Source of the DNA: Moraxella ovis
GTDB lineage: Bacteria > Pseudomonadota > Gammaproteobacteria > Pseudomonadales > Moraxellaceae
DNA length: 64,000 nt
NCBI RefSeq assembly: GCF_900453105.1
Contig: NZ_UGPW01000001.1
Coordinates: 868,001 to 932,000 of the forward strand
Direction of reading: 5' to 3'
Under the pieces are notes generated by a model that saw only the letters and a list, made by a program, of their open reading frames with translations, had not been told where the DNA came from and ran no database searches. A program made the position numbers and the translations under genes. Numbering within the stretch: the stretch's first letter is position 1; every line of letters begins with the position of its first letter. Of this stretch, positions 38,830 through 47,650 are shown piece by piece.

Positions 38830-39408
38830 ATGATTACCAAAAATACCGCCTTATTACTCATTGACTTACAACAAGGCTTTTATGATGAAGCCTATTGGGG
38901 TGGCAATCGCAATAACCCAAACTGTGAGCAGGTTTGTTTTAAGTTATTGAGCCATTGGCGAGAGCGGGACTTGCCGATTTTTCACATTCGCCATTTATCA
39001 ACCACACCCCAATCACGCCTACACCCGACACACCAAGGCTTTGAATGGATTGAGCTGACCAAACCCCAAGCCCATGAAACTGCCATTACAAAGCATGTCA
39101 ATAGCAGTTTTATTGGCACGGATTTACATGAGCAATTGACCAAAGCGGACATCACCACCCTTGTCCTTGCAGGGCTTACGACCAATCACTGTGTATCCAC
39201 GACCGCACGCATGGCAAGCAATCTAGGCTTTACCACTTTTGTGGTATCGGACGGCACGGCGACTTTTGATAGAATGGGAGCGACAGGCGAGCGGTTTGAT
39301 AGCCAACTTGTGCATGAAATCAGCCTTGCCAATTTGCATGGCGAATTTGCGACCGTGCTGACAAGCGATGAGCTTTTAGGGCGTGCTGAACTTTTGTGTT
39401 TGCAATGA
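38830..39408 (+). CDS. Isochorismatase-family cysteine hydrolase
   Basis: A 192-aa cytoplasmic hydrolase of the isochorismatase/nicotinamidase fold. The catalytic triad is visible: Asp in LLLIDLQQGFYD, Lys in ETAITKHVNSSF and Cys in AGLTTNHCVSTTARMA, which also has the conserved cis-peptide region before it. The substrate is not determined by these residues. The absence of the nicotinamidase metal-site pattern (DxHxxxH) argues against PncA. It lies 47 bp after ispF and may be read from the same promoter. Its 3' end contains one arm of a long inverted repeat. Confidence 0.85.
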   Translation: MITKNTALLLIDLQQGFYDEAYWGGNRNNPNCEQVCFKLLSHWRERDLPIFHIRHLSTTPQSRLHPTHQGFEWIELTKPQAHETAITKHVNSSFIGTDLHEQLTKADITTLVLAGLTTNHCVSTTARMASNLGFTTFVVSDGTATFDRMGATGERFDSQLVHEISLANLHGEFATVLTSDELLGRAELLCLQ

Positions 39409-39504
39409 AAAACAAGAGTTAGCCATTTTTCATGAAAAAACAGTATTTTATCTCTAAAATATTTCTATATTACAAATAGTATTATAAAGGTTCAGCACGC
39501 CCTA
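39377..39504. repeat. Long-range inverted repeat between the hydrolase gene and grxD
   Basis: TAGGGCGTGCTGAAC at 39377-39391, in the last codons of the hydrolase gene, is a perfect inverted copy of 39490-39504. Pairing extends inward to 19 bp (39377-39395 with 39486-39504) with one G-T pair. The 90-bp loop contains a 14-bp palindrome, TTTTTCATGAAAAA (39426-39439). Confidence 0.8.
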
Positions 39505-39574
39505 TACAAAAAATCCTTGTAAAAATCCCCAGCTGCCCCCATAATAACCCAAATTTCCCAAATCGGAGTAAACC

Positions 39575-39910
39575 ATGACCGACATCAATCCCCAAATCAA
39601 AACCTTGATTGAAAACCAAATCAAAGACCACGCCGTACTGCTTTATATGAAAGGCACACCACAATTTCCCCAATGCGGATTTTCAGCCCGTGCCGTGGAA
39701 GTCTTGACTCAAATCGGCAGACCATTTGCCTTTGTTAATATCCTAGAAAACCCTGAAATTCGTAGCACCTTGCCACTGATTGCCAACTGGCCAACCTTCC
39801 CACAGTTATGGGTAAATGGCGAGCTGATTGGTGGTAGCGACATCATTCTACAAATGTACCAATCGGGTGAATTAAAGCCACTGATTGAAGAGCATAGCCC
39901 AGAAGTATAA
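39575..39910 (+). CDS. grxD: Monothiol glutaredoxin, CGFS type
   Basis: A 111-aa Grx4-type protein that carries and delivers [2Fe-2S] clusters. It has the diagnostic GTPQFPQCGFSARAVEVL with the single active Cys, the glutathione-binding WPTFPQLWVNGELIGGSDI and the C-terminal LIEEHSPEV. GGAG precedes the ATG by 8 nt. A terminator follows. The family interacts with BolA proteins; no bolA gene is in the window. Confidence 0.95.
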   Translation: MTDINPQIKTLIENQIKDHAVLLYMKGTPQFPQCGFSARAVEVLTQIGRPFAFVNILENPEIRSTLPLIANWPTFPQLWVNGELIGGSDIILQMYQSGELKPLIEEHSPEV

Positions 39911-39918
39911 GGCTAGCC

Positions 39919-39958
39919 AAAAAAAGGGGGCGTGATAACTATTACGCCTTTTTCTTTT
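39919..39958 (+). terminator. Terminator after grxD
   Basis: An A/G-rich arm ending GGCGT pairs with ACGCCTTTTT around a 10-nt loop, with one bulged G, followed by a T-rich tract. Confidence 0.7.
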
Positions 39959-39976
39959 TGTTTTTAAGGAGTCATC

Positions 39977-40291
39977 ATGCCAAGCATTTCTGAGCAAGTC
40001 ATCAGTCTGTGCCAAAAGCCAAATACCGCCCTAGGGGCTATTCATCTTTTGATTGCCAATAATGGGGCGAGCGAATCGGCTTTTCGTGCCGTTTATGATA
40101 GGGTTATGGCGGATAATGACGTGGACGGAGCGTATTATTTGGCAAATTTTGCCCAAAAGGTAGATGATTTACCGTTTGACGGCACACCGCTTATTGATAT
40201 GGTAATGAATGGCGATGATAAAAACATGAAATTGGCATTGATTGAAAAACTGCCAAAAGAAATTCAGTCGGAGTATTTGGATAACATTTAA
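39977..40291 (+). CDS. Small acidic helical protein, function unknown
   Basis: A 104-aa protein that I do not recognise. AAGGAG precedes the ATG by 6 nt, supporting real translation. It is helical and acidic, with no membrane segment or signal peptide. The N-terminal part (SEQVISLCQKPNTALGAIHL) and the central AYYLANFAQKVDDLPFDG look like a compact helical domain. It sits between grxD, whose terminator lies upstream, and mnmG, 83 bp downstream. It could be a small adaptor or regulator, but nothing in the sequence shows this. Confidence 0.75.
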   Translation: MPSISEQVISLCQKPNTALGAIHLLIANNGASESAFRAVYDRVMADNDVDGAYYLANFAQKVDDLPFDGTPLIDMVMNGDDKNMKLALIEKLPKEIQSEYLDNI

Positions 40292-40374
40292 GGGCGTTGA
40301 TACGCTCTTTTTTAATGCCCAATGATTAAAATTATGCTAAAATAATCGGTTTCTTTTTAAGAATATATAATCTT

Positions 40375-42264
40375 ATGAGCTTTTTAACCAAGACATTTGA
40401 TGTCATCGTCATCGGTGGCGGACACGCAGGCACAGAGGCCGCTCTTGCGTCCGCTCGCATGGGGGCAGATACCCTACTTATCACGCACAACATTGAGACG
40501 CTAGGGCAGATGAGCTGTAACCCTGCCATTGGTGGTATCGGTAAGTCGCATCTGGTGCGTGAAGTGGATGCACTGGGCGGGGCAATGGCACTCGCAACTG
40601 ATAAGGCAGGCATTCAGTTTCGGGTGCTAAACAGCCGAAAGGGGGCGGCCGTGCGAGCGACCCGAGCCCAAGCCGACCGTATTTTATACAAGGCAAGTAT
40701 CCGTCATACGCTTGAAAATCAGCCAAATTTGACGATTTTTCAGCAACCTGTGGACGATATTATCGTGGAGAACGGGCGTGCGGTGGCGGTGGTTACAGCC
40801 ACGGGCATTCGTCTAAATACCCGTGCAGTGGTGCTGACATCGGGGACGTTTTTGGGTGGGGTGATTCATGTCGGGCTAGACCACCAAAGCGGTGGACGGG
40901 CAGGCGATATGCCGTCTATTCGTCTTGCCGACCGTTTGCGTGAGCTTAAACTGCCAGTCGGACGACTAAAAACAGGTACGCCTGCTCGTATTGACGCTCG
41001 TACGGTGGATTTTAGTGTGATGACCCCACAACCAGGGGATACGCCCTTGCCTGTGATGAGTTATATGGGCGATGTTGCCATGCACCCAAGCCAAATCATG
41101 TGTTATATTACGCACACCAACGAACGCACGCATGACATTATCCGTGCCAACCTTGACCGCTCGCCCATGTTTAGCGGTAAGATTGAAGGGGTGGGACCCC
41201 GTTATTGCCCAAGCATTGAGGATAAGATTCATCGCTTTGCCGACAAAGACAGTCATCAGATTTTTATTGAGCCTGAGGGCCTCTCCACGCATGAGCTATA
41301 CCCCAATGGCATTTCAACGAGCCTGCCCTTTGATGTGCAAATTGAGTTTATTCATTCTATGCGTGGGCTTGAAAATGCTCATATCACACGCCCTGGCTAC
41401 GCCATTGAATACGATTATTTTGACCCGCAAAATCTCAAACCCACGCTAGAAACCAAATCCATTGACGGTTTGTATTTTGCAGGGCAAATCAACGGCACGA
41501 CAGGCTATGAAGAGGCGGCGGCACAGGGGCTACTGGCAGGGCTAAATGCAGGACGCATGGCACTTGGCAAGGCATCGTGGACACCACAACGGCACGAGGC
41601 GTATCTTGGCGTGTTGGTGGACGACTTGATAACTCACGGCACCAAAGAGCCGTACCGTATGTTTACAAGTCGTGCCGAACATCGCCTGCTACTGCGTGAA
41701 GACAATGCGGACGAACGCTTGACCGCCATTGGGCGAGAGCTTGGGCTGGTAGACGATGAACGCTGGGCGAAATTTAATCAAAAAATGGAGTCCATCGCCA
41801 GCGAAACCGCCCGCCTAAAAGACATCTGGGCAACGCCAAATAACGCCATTGGTAAAGCCTTTATGGAAAATACAGGCGAGATTTTGACCAAAGAAAACAG
41901 CCTGCTTGACCTTTTAAAACGCCCAAATATCAGCTTTGCCGACATTGCCAAAGTGTCAGACAGTACGGTGGGCGATGACGTGGGCGAGCAGATTGAGATT
42001 AGTGTTAAATATCAAGGCTATATTGACCGCCAAAATGATGAGATTGAGCAGATGAAACGCCTTGAAAACACGGCTCTACCGCTTGATTTTGATTATGCAA
42101 GCGTGTCAGGCTTATCCAACGAAATCGTGCAAAAACTCACTCAAGTCCGCCCTGCAACATTGGGGCAAGCAAGCCGTATCAGCGGTGTTACCCCTGCGGC
42201 GGTGAGTTTACTTGCGATGACGGTTAAGAAGATGGTAAAAGCCAAAAAAGAATTGAGTGATTGA
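40375..42264 (+). CDS. mnmG: tRNA uridine-5-carboxymethylaminomethyl modification enzyme MnmG
   Basis: FAD enzyme that with MnmE installs the cmnm5 group at U34 of several tRNAs. The 629-aa protein has the FAD dinucleotide motif [21 protein letters not shown] at the N-terminus. Next come [20 protein letters not shown] and [13 protein letters not shown]. The [21 protein letters not shown] region and the C-terminal MnmE/tRNA-binding domain with [15 protein letters not shown] follow. Length is standard. It is functionally linked to mnmA at 26.5 kb. The methyltransferase gene starts 7 bp after its stop, so the restriction-modification genes may depend on mnmG transcription. Confidence 0.97.
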   Translation: MSFLTKTFDVIVIGGGHAGTEAALASARMGADTLLITHNIETLGQMSCNPAIGGIGKSHLVREVDALGGAMALATDKAGIQFRVLNSRKGAAVRATRAQADRILYKASIRHTLENQPNLTIFQQPVDDIIVENGRAVAVVTATGIRLNTRAVVLTSGTFLGGVIHVGLDHQSGGRAGDMPSIRLADRLRELKLPVGRLKTGTPARIDARTVDFSVMTPQPGDTPLPVMSYMGDVAMHPSQIMCYITHTNERTHDIIRANLDRSPMFSGKIEGVGPRYCPSIEDKIHRFADKDSHQIFIEPEGLSTHELYPNGISTSLPFDVQIEFIHSMRGLENAHITRPGYAIEYDYFDPQNLKPTLETKSIDGLYFAGQINGTTGYEEAAAQGLLAGLNAGRMALGKASWTPQRHEAYLGVLVDDLITHGTKEPYRMFTSRAEHRLLLREDNADERLTAIGRELGLVDDERWAKFNQKMESIASETARLKDIWATPNNAIGKAFMENTGEILTKENSLLDLLKRPNISFADIAKVSDSTVGDDVGEQIEISVKYQGYIDRQNDEIEQMKRLENTALPLDFDYASVSGLSNEIVQKLTQVRPATLGQASRISGVTPAAVSLLAMTVKKMVKAKKELSD

Positions 42265-42271
42265 GTGTGAT

Positions 42272-43279
42272 ATGAAACAAATATCTTTTGAGTTTGGAGA
42301 ATGTAATTCCCAAACCAAATTAAAAGCCATTGATTTATTTGCAGGAATTGGCGGTATTCGTTTAGGCTTTGAACAAGCCTTTGGCGATGACATTGAATTT
42401 GTTTTTTCATCAGAATTGGATAAGTTCGCCAAGCAAACTTATCACGCCAATTTTAATGAAATGCCCTATGGCGATATTACACAAATTGAAGCCAAAGACA
42501 TTCCGCCTCACGATATTATTTTGGCAGGATTTCCTTGTCAGGCATTTAGCATTGCTGGGTTAAGAAAAGGTTTTGATGATACTCGTGGTACTTTATTTTT
42601 TGATGTGGCTCGCATTGCTAAATACCACAAGCCCAAACTGTTATTTTTAGAAAATGTCAAAGGCTTTAAAAATCACGATAAGGGTAATACTTTTTTGGTG
42701 GTAAAACAAACTTTGGAAGAATTGGGCTATCGTGTTTATGCTGATATTTTAAATGCCAAAAACTTTGGTGTTCCCCAAAATCGTGAACGCATTTATATTA
42801 TTGCTATTTTGAATGATTTTAATCAAACAGCCAATATTGATTTTAATTATTTAAAAAATATCGTTAAGCCGTCCAAAGTTGGTAGTATTTTACAAGAAAG
42901 CGTTGATGACAAATATACCATTTCCGATAAATTATGGGCAGGTCATCAACGCAGAAAATTGGAACATAAACAAAAAGGCAATGGTTTTGGGTATTGCCTG
43001 TTTAATAAAAATTCGGATTATACCAGCACTATTAGTGCCAGATATTATAAAGATGGCTCTGAGATTTTGATTGAGCAACAAGGTAAAAATCCACGCAAAT
43101 TAACCCCAAGAGAAGCGGGTAGATTGCAAGGATTTCCTGATGATTATGTGATACCTGTTAGTGATAATCAAGCCTATAAGCAATTTGGTAATAGTGTGGC
43201 TGTACCTGTAATTTATGCCTTAGCAGAGCATATTCGCAAAGTGCTATTTGATGGAGAAAAATTAAATGAAGTTGCCTAA
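42272..43279 (+). CDS. DNA (cytosine-5) methyltransferase of a type II R-M system
   Basis: Methylates C5 of cytosine in a specific site. From the ATG at 42272 it is 335 aa; an in-frame GTG at 42257 overlapping mnmG is less likely. Motif I is AIDLFAGIGGIRLGFE, IV is LAGFPCQAFSIAG with catalytic C89, VI is LENVKGF (127-129), VIII is GVPQNRERIYI (169-173) and X is FGNSVAVPVI near the C-terminus. The target-recognition region has GNGFGYCLF and TISARYYKDGSEILI, close to Dcm/EcoRII-type enzymes that act on CC-x-GG-like sites, so a related target is plausible. It overlaps the endonuclease gene by 14 bp. AT-rich codon use sets it apart from mnmG. Confidence 0.94.
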   Translation: MKQISFEFGECNSQTKLKAIDLFAGIGGIRLGFEQAFGDDIEFVFSSELDKFAKQTYHANFNEMPYGDITQIEAKDIPPHDIILAGFPCQAFSIAGLRKGFDDTRGTLFFDVARIAKYHKPKLLFLENVKGFKNHDKGNTFLVVKQTLEELGYRVYADILNAKNFGVPQNRERIYIIAILNDFNQTANIDFNYLKNIVKPSKVGSILQESVDDKYTISDKLWAGHQRRKLEHKQKGNGFGYCLFNKNSDYTSTISARYYKDGSEILIEQQGKNPRKLTPREAGRLQGFPDDYVIPVSDNQAYKQFGNSVAVPVIYALAEHIRKVLFDGEKLNEVA

Positions 43280-44282
43280 AATTGAAATTAAACAAGAAAA
43301 ATCAGACATTAATTTAAAATTTTATCTGTTTTTAAAATATATCATCAAAGCAAAGTTAAGAGATTTGCAAGTGAACGCTATTTTGCAAGAATACCAATTG
43401 TTTTTGACTGCTAAGGATTTGGAGTTATTTAAGAAATCCGTATTGGATAATTTTAATCAACCAACAAAAACTGCCAAAAATCAATTTAATAATTTATCAG
43501 AAATTTTCACCCAAACCAATACTTCTACTGATGCAGAAGTATTGGTATTTTCTTTAAAATTATATTTGATTAAAGATTTGTTATTGCAAGAAGCCAAACT
43601 AAAATCTATTTATGATTTGGATAAATTAAAAGAACTTAATCCCTTATCTTTGGAATATGATAAAATCACAGTTTTTAACCCTTATACCACTCGGGTAAAT
43701 GGGGCTTTATTGTGATTGGCTTTCTTTGAAAGTTTGGACAATGGATTTATTTCAAAAACAACCGATGAATTTATTTTAAGCTTATCCAAGCAAAGTCAAG
43801 AATTGCAAAAGTTTGGTTTAGAACCCAATCAAATTTTTATGATTGTTTTTGCTGAAAGCATCAACCAATCCATTACCAGCCATAGTGGCACGGATTATGA
43901 AAATCGTATTTTGTCGGTTTTGATTGGATTGGGAGTTGATAAGAACGCAATCAAAAAAGTTCACGATAATGCCGATAAATCCACAGAATTTGATTTGTTT
44001 TTTGAATTAAATGGCAAAAGTTATGGCATTGGTGCAAAACGTACTTTGCGAGAACGCTATAAGCAATTTATTAAAACTGCTCAAATGACCCCAATTGATG
44101 TGATGATTGAGATTACTTTGGGAACGGATTTGACACAAGAAAAAGCAAAATCCATTACCAATCACGATGTTTATTTGTTTGTGGCTGATGAAGTTTATCA
44201 AGCCAATGTTTACTTGCAAGAAATGGATATGGTATATTCTTGTCAAGAATTAAGTTTGGATTTGTTGAGAAAGTTACCATGA
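43266..44282 (+). pseudogene. Type II restriction endonuclease, interrupted by in-frame TGA
   Basis: Partner of the preceding methyltransferase. The reading frame runs 149 codons, hits TGA at 43713-43715, and continues in the same frame for 188 more codons to 44282, giving one protein of about 338 codons. The joined sequence around the stop reads TTRVNGALL-stop-LAFFESLDNGF. The second part holds the likely PD-(D/E)xK catalytic region: STEFDLFFELNGKSYGIGAKRTL followed by RERYKQF, similar in layout to the catalytic segment of EcoRII-like enzymes. A TTG immediately after the stop could allow weak restart, but no good ribosome site precedes it. Probably inactive. Confidence 0.82.
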
Positions 44283-45247
44283 ATCCCCAAGAAATCCTCC
44301 AAGCCATTAATTTCGCCTTCATGATTGTCTTTCCAAACCTAGCCTTGATGGGGCTAGGTTTTTATATGAAAAGGGCGGGCAAGATTGATGAGGATTTTAT
44401 TGATACCGCATCCAAAATCGTCTTTAATTTTGGTTTGCCGTGCCTGCTGTTTTTTAGTGTGATAAAAAGCGAAGTGAACTATGCCGAGCAGTTCCCGCTC
44501 ATCATGGCAGGGTTTTTGACGACTTTTGTACTATTTTTTGGGGCGGAACTGTACGCCAAAATGCTCATCAAGGACGTGCGTGATAAGGGCGTATTCGTAC
44601 AAGGGGTATTCCGCTCGAACATGGCGATTATCTCACTGTCGGTGGCAACCAACGCTTATGGCGCGGTGGGGACGAGCGTGGGGGCGGTGTATATGGGGAT
44701 TTTGACGATTTTGTATAACATTTTGTCGGTCATTACCTTATCACGCACGAGCCAGAGTAAGGGGTTATTGGCTCAAAGTCGGGACATTGTGATTAAGATT
44801 TTTCAAAATCCGCTCATCATCGCCTTGGTGTCTGCCTTTATTTATAAGGGGGTAGGCTTACCTTTACCGCCCACACCGATTGCCAAAACAGGTCAGCTAC
44901 TGTCAAACATTGCCTTGCCACTTGCCTTGATATGTGCAGGCGCGACGCTGGACATTAAGTCTATGTTAGGGCTGTCGGGCGTCTCCATGCAGGCAAGCAT
45001 TGGGCGGATTATTGTCGCTCCACTGCTTGCGGTGCTGATTGGTGTGGCGTTTGCCCTACCGCCTGTACAGTTTGGCGTGCTGTTTGTCATGGTGGCAAGC
45101 CCTGCCGCCGCTGCAAGCTATGTCATGGCAAAGGCAATGGGCGGTAATGACGTGTTGGCGGCGAACATTTTGGCATTTACCACGGTGGTGAGCATGATAG
45201 GCATGGCGGTGGGCATGGCGTGGCTTAGGGTGCTTGGCTGGGTATAA
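44279..45247 (+). CDS. AEC-family auxin efflux carrier-like transporter
   Basis: An inner-membrane carrier of the AEC family (Pfam Mem_trans), 322 aa from the ATG at 44279, which overlaps the endonuclease stop by 4 bp (ATGA). About ten hydrophobic segments form two five-helix halves. These include FMIVFPNLALMGLGFYMK at the start, FGLPCLLFFSV, PLALICAGATLDIK with the crossover-type break, and VVSMIGMAVGMAWLRVLGW at the end. Bacterial members export malonate, malate or amino-acid-like compounds; the substrate here is unknown. Codon use resembles the mnmG side, so the R-M pair looks inserted between mnmG and this gene. Confidence 0.88.
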   Translation: MNPQEILQAINFAFMIVFPNLALMGLGFYMKRAGKIDEDFIDTASKIVFNFGLPCLLFFSVIKSEVNYAEQFPLIMAGFLTTFVLFFGAELYAKMLIKDVRDKGVFVQGVFRSNMAIISLSVATNAYGAVGTSVGAVYMGILTILYNILSVITLSRTSQSKGLLAQSRDIVIKIFQNPLIIALVSAFIYKGVGLPLPPTPIAKTGQLLSNIALPLALICAGATLDIKSMLGLSGVSMQASIGRIIVAPLLAVLIGVAFALPPVQFGVLFVMVASPAAAASYVMAKAMGGNDVLAANILAFTTVVSMIGMAVGMAWLRVLGWV

Positions 45248-45254
45248 AATACAC

Positions 45255-45289
45255 AATAAAAATGAGCCTGATTTAGGCTCATTTTTATT
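45255..45289. terminator. Bidirectional terminator between the AEC transporter and aqpZ remnant
   Basis: A perfect 15-bp stem (AATAAAAATGAGCCT with its complement) around a 5-nt loop, with A/T runs on both flanks, serving both convergent units. Confidence 0.92.
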
Positions 45290-45297
45290 GGAGGGGA

Positions 45298-46006
45298 TTA
45301 ATCGCGTGTTTCAAGCAGCGCGCGGTAAATTACACCACCTAGCACACCACCGATGATTGGTGCTACCTAGAACAACCAAAGCTGTTCAATCGCCCAGCCA
45401 CCTTGGAATATTGCCACTGCCGTACTACGTGTAGGGTTTACCGAGGTGTTCATACTGGAATGCTGATTAAGTGGATTAGCGTTAGAGTCAGACCGATCGC
45501 GATAGGCGCAAAGCCTGCTGGTGCGCGCTTGTCAGTTGCGCCATGGATGATGATTAGGAAGAACGCGGTTAATACAACTTCTGCCACCAATATCGCCATC
45601 ATTGAATAGCCATTTGATGAATGTTCGCCAAAACCATTCGAAGCAAAGCCGCTTGCCACAGCGTCAAAACCTGTCGCTCCTGAAGCGATACATACAGCAC
45701 AGCCGCCGCTGCGATACCGCCGATTACTTGCGCTCCGATACAGCCAAATGCGTCTTTTGCGCCGAAACGACCGCCTGCAACCAAGCCTAGCGTTACTGCA
45801 GGGTTAAAGTGACCGCCTGAAATATGACTCACAGCATAAGCCATGGTCAAAACTGTCAGACCGAATGCCAAAGAAACACCAGCAAAACCAATACCTAGCT
45901 CTGGAATATCAGCTGCCAAAACAGCACTACCACAACCACCAAAAACCAACCAAGACGTGCCGAAAAATTCTGCATCTGGCTTCTTAGGCAATGAAACATG
46001 ACTCAT
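45298..46006 (-). pseudogene. aqpZ: Aquaporin Z pseudogene
   Basis: Remnant of the water channel AqpZ of the inner membrane. From the ATG at 46006 it reads [19 protein letters not shown] and the first NPA box ([14 protein letters not shown]), then shifts frame near 45688. The next frame gives [19 protein letters not shown] and [21 protein letters not shown] second shift near 45452 leads to NTSVNPTRSTAVAIFQGGWA, the second NPA box read here as NPT. A TAG at 45367-45369 replaces the Trp codon in the last helix. So there are two single-base deletions and one nonsense codon; the stop at 45298 is still in place. Three independent lesions argue against a sequencing slip. Confidence 0.9.
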
Positions 46007-46350
46007 TGCATGCCTCAATATTAGGATAAAAAGAAAATAGAACGTTTGCAAAATAAATCTATCATTCTAATGTTGCCATAAAAAGACAAGGCGGAATTTA
46101 GGACTTAGCTTGCAAAAGAACTGAACAAAAATTAATCAATTTAAAAACATTCATTAATGCTAATCAATAAACACGCGTATTCTAAAGTTATTTATCTAGT
46201 AACAGTAGGGGGTTTGTGTACAGTTGTGTGTTTTTAGTGATAATTTTTATAACGATATGAGGGTTTTTTGTGAAGTTTTGTATTTATAATTAGTTTATTG
46301 GCTAAATAAAAGCCCAATGCAAGATTGGGTTTAATTAATGATAGACGATA
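46007..46350. other. Intergenic region between the aqpZ remnant and roxA
   Basis: 344 bp of AT-rich DNA. The left end should hold the old aqpZ promoter, but I could not define it. The right end holds the roxA terminator (46306-46333). No other coding or RNA signal was seen. Confidence 0.55.
46306..46333 (-). terminator. Terminator of roxA
   Basis: GCCCAAT pairs with ATTGGGT (one G-T pair) around a 5-nt loop; on the minus strand TTTTATTT follows. Confidence 0.8.
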
Positions 46351-47496
46351 TCAGAGCAAAATCAGCCAATTATCATTGAGCCAATTTGTACTACTTGTCA
46401 ATAACTCATTGTCTAAGTCGTTAAACGTAATCACGTCATGATTGGTAAAGCGGTCAATGAGTGCCAGCTCTTTGTCATTAAAACACACGCATTCGCCATT
46501 GATGTACCACTCATCGTTTTGTCGGACAAATCGGCAGGCGGGATTTATCATCAAGCATTCGCCATTTTGCAAGCGTTCGGCAAGCTTATCGGGGGCAAGT
46601 TCGTCATCAAAGGCGACTAGGTCATACTGGCGTTTGCTGACCAGTTCGCTCAATGCTTGGGTTAAAATGGCGTTACCTTTGTCAGAATTTAGCAGATTGA
46701 TAAGCTCGCTTTTTATGGCGGTAATGCTCTCGTCTGTTAGCTCATAAGCGTTGTTTTGTAAGGCTTGGGGCAGGATAAGCGGAGAGAATAGGGTGTGTTC
46801 GCCTGTAGCAACGTCCGCTATTTCGTCTAGGATTTGCACCATGTTGGGACGGCGAAACCCAAAGCTAAACGTCAAGCAGTCGTCTTGGGCGACCCCATAA
46901 TGGCTAAGGCGTGGCGGTACATACAGCACATCCCCTGCTTCTAGGATTTCATCAAAAATAATCTGCCCCATGTCGTCAAGCAGGCGAATGGGCTGACCTT
47001 CGATAAATGGCGTGTCGCTATCGCACATTTTGCCAAGCGTCCAACGGCGAGAGCCATAGCCTTGTGCTAAAAACACGTCATATTCGTCATAATGCTCGCC
47101 TACCGAACCGCCCGCCCCAGCGACCGATACCATGATGTCGTCTTGTTGCCATTTTGGAATAAAATCAAAGGCTTGCCACAGCTCGCCAAGCTCGGGCGAC
47201 CACTGTTCTAGGTTTTGTACCAGCACTGTCCACAGGCGTGGGGTGTTTTGCAGGTCTTGCTCAGTCAAAGGCGAATTTTTAAGCGTCCACTCCTTTGAGT
47301 TGTCTTCTTTTTGGGTAATAAGCCGTGCTGATACGCCGTCTTCTATCGCCAAATCAAGCACGTCTGTCGGCTCAAACATACCCACAAGGGCAGGCAAGCC
47401 GTTTTTGATAAGTAGGGGCTTTTTTTGCCAGTATTCTGCCAAAAAAACCTCGGGCGTGATGTCAGTAGGCAAACAAAAGGACAATTTGTCAGTCAT
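46351..47496 (-). CDS. roxA: Ribosomal protein uL16 3-hydroxylase RoxA (cupin/JmjC oxygenase)
   Basis: A 2-oxoglutarate and Fe(II) oxygenase that hydroxylates an arginine of ribosomal protein L16. The 381-aa protein has the N-terminal FLAEYWQKKPLLIKNGLPAL block. The cupin metal site uses H135 and D137 in GEHYDEYDVFLAQGYGSRRW and H199 in VPPRLSHYG. The C-terminal dimerisation and winged-helix parts follow. This matches the YcfD/RoxA family, which accepts the JmjC pattern HxD...H. It is a single-gene unit on the minus strand, divergent from prmB, whose product also modifies a ribosomal protein. Confidence 0.93.
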   Translation of the reverse strand: MTDKLSFCLPTDITPEVFLAEYWQKKPLLIKNGLPALVGMFEPTDVLDLAIEDGVSARLITQKEDNSKEWTLKNSPLTEQDLQNTPRLWTVLVQNLEQWSPELGELWQAFDFIPKWQQDDIMVSVAGAGGSVGEHYDEYDVFLAQGYGSRRWTLGKMCDSDTPFIEGQPIRLLDDMGQIIFDEILEAGDVLYVPPRLSHYGVAQDDCLTFSFGFRRPNMVQILDEIADVATGEHTLFSPLILPQALQNNAYELTDESITAIKSELINLLNSDKGNAILTQALSELVSKRQYDLVAFDDELAPDKLAERLQNGECLMINPACRFVRQNDEWYINGECVCFNDKELALIDRFTNHDVITFNDLDNELLTSSTNWLNDNWLILL

Positions 47497-47650
47497 GGGT
47501 GTCTCTTATGGATGTTGAATATGGTTAATTTGATTATTTTAACAACTTTTAGTCAAAAAAACTATTTTTATGCATTAAACCTTCCTAAAATCGGTTTTAA
47601 AATCAGCCATTTTTCTTTATAATGATGATTTTATTTATCAAGAGAATACC

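Noticed and set aside
39409..39574. Intrinsic terminator for the hydrolase gene formed by the 14-bp palindrome at 39426-39439
   Set aside because: The stem is only A/T with a CATG centre and no GC-rich part or clear U-run; it was kept only as part of the inverted-repeat feature.
43713..43715. TGA as a selenocysteine codon in the endonuclease gene
   Set aside because: No SECIS-like hairpin was seen directly after it and type II endonucleases do not use selenocysteine; nonsense mutation is simpler.
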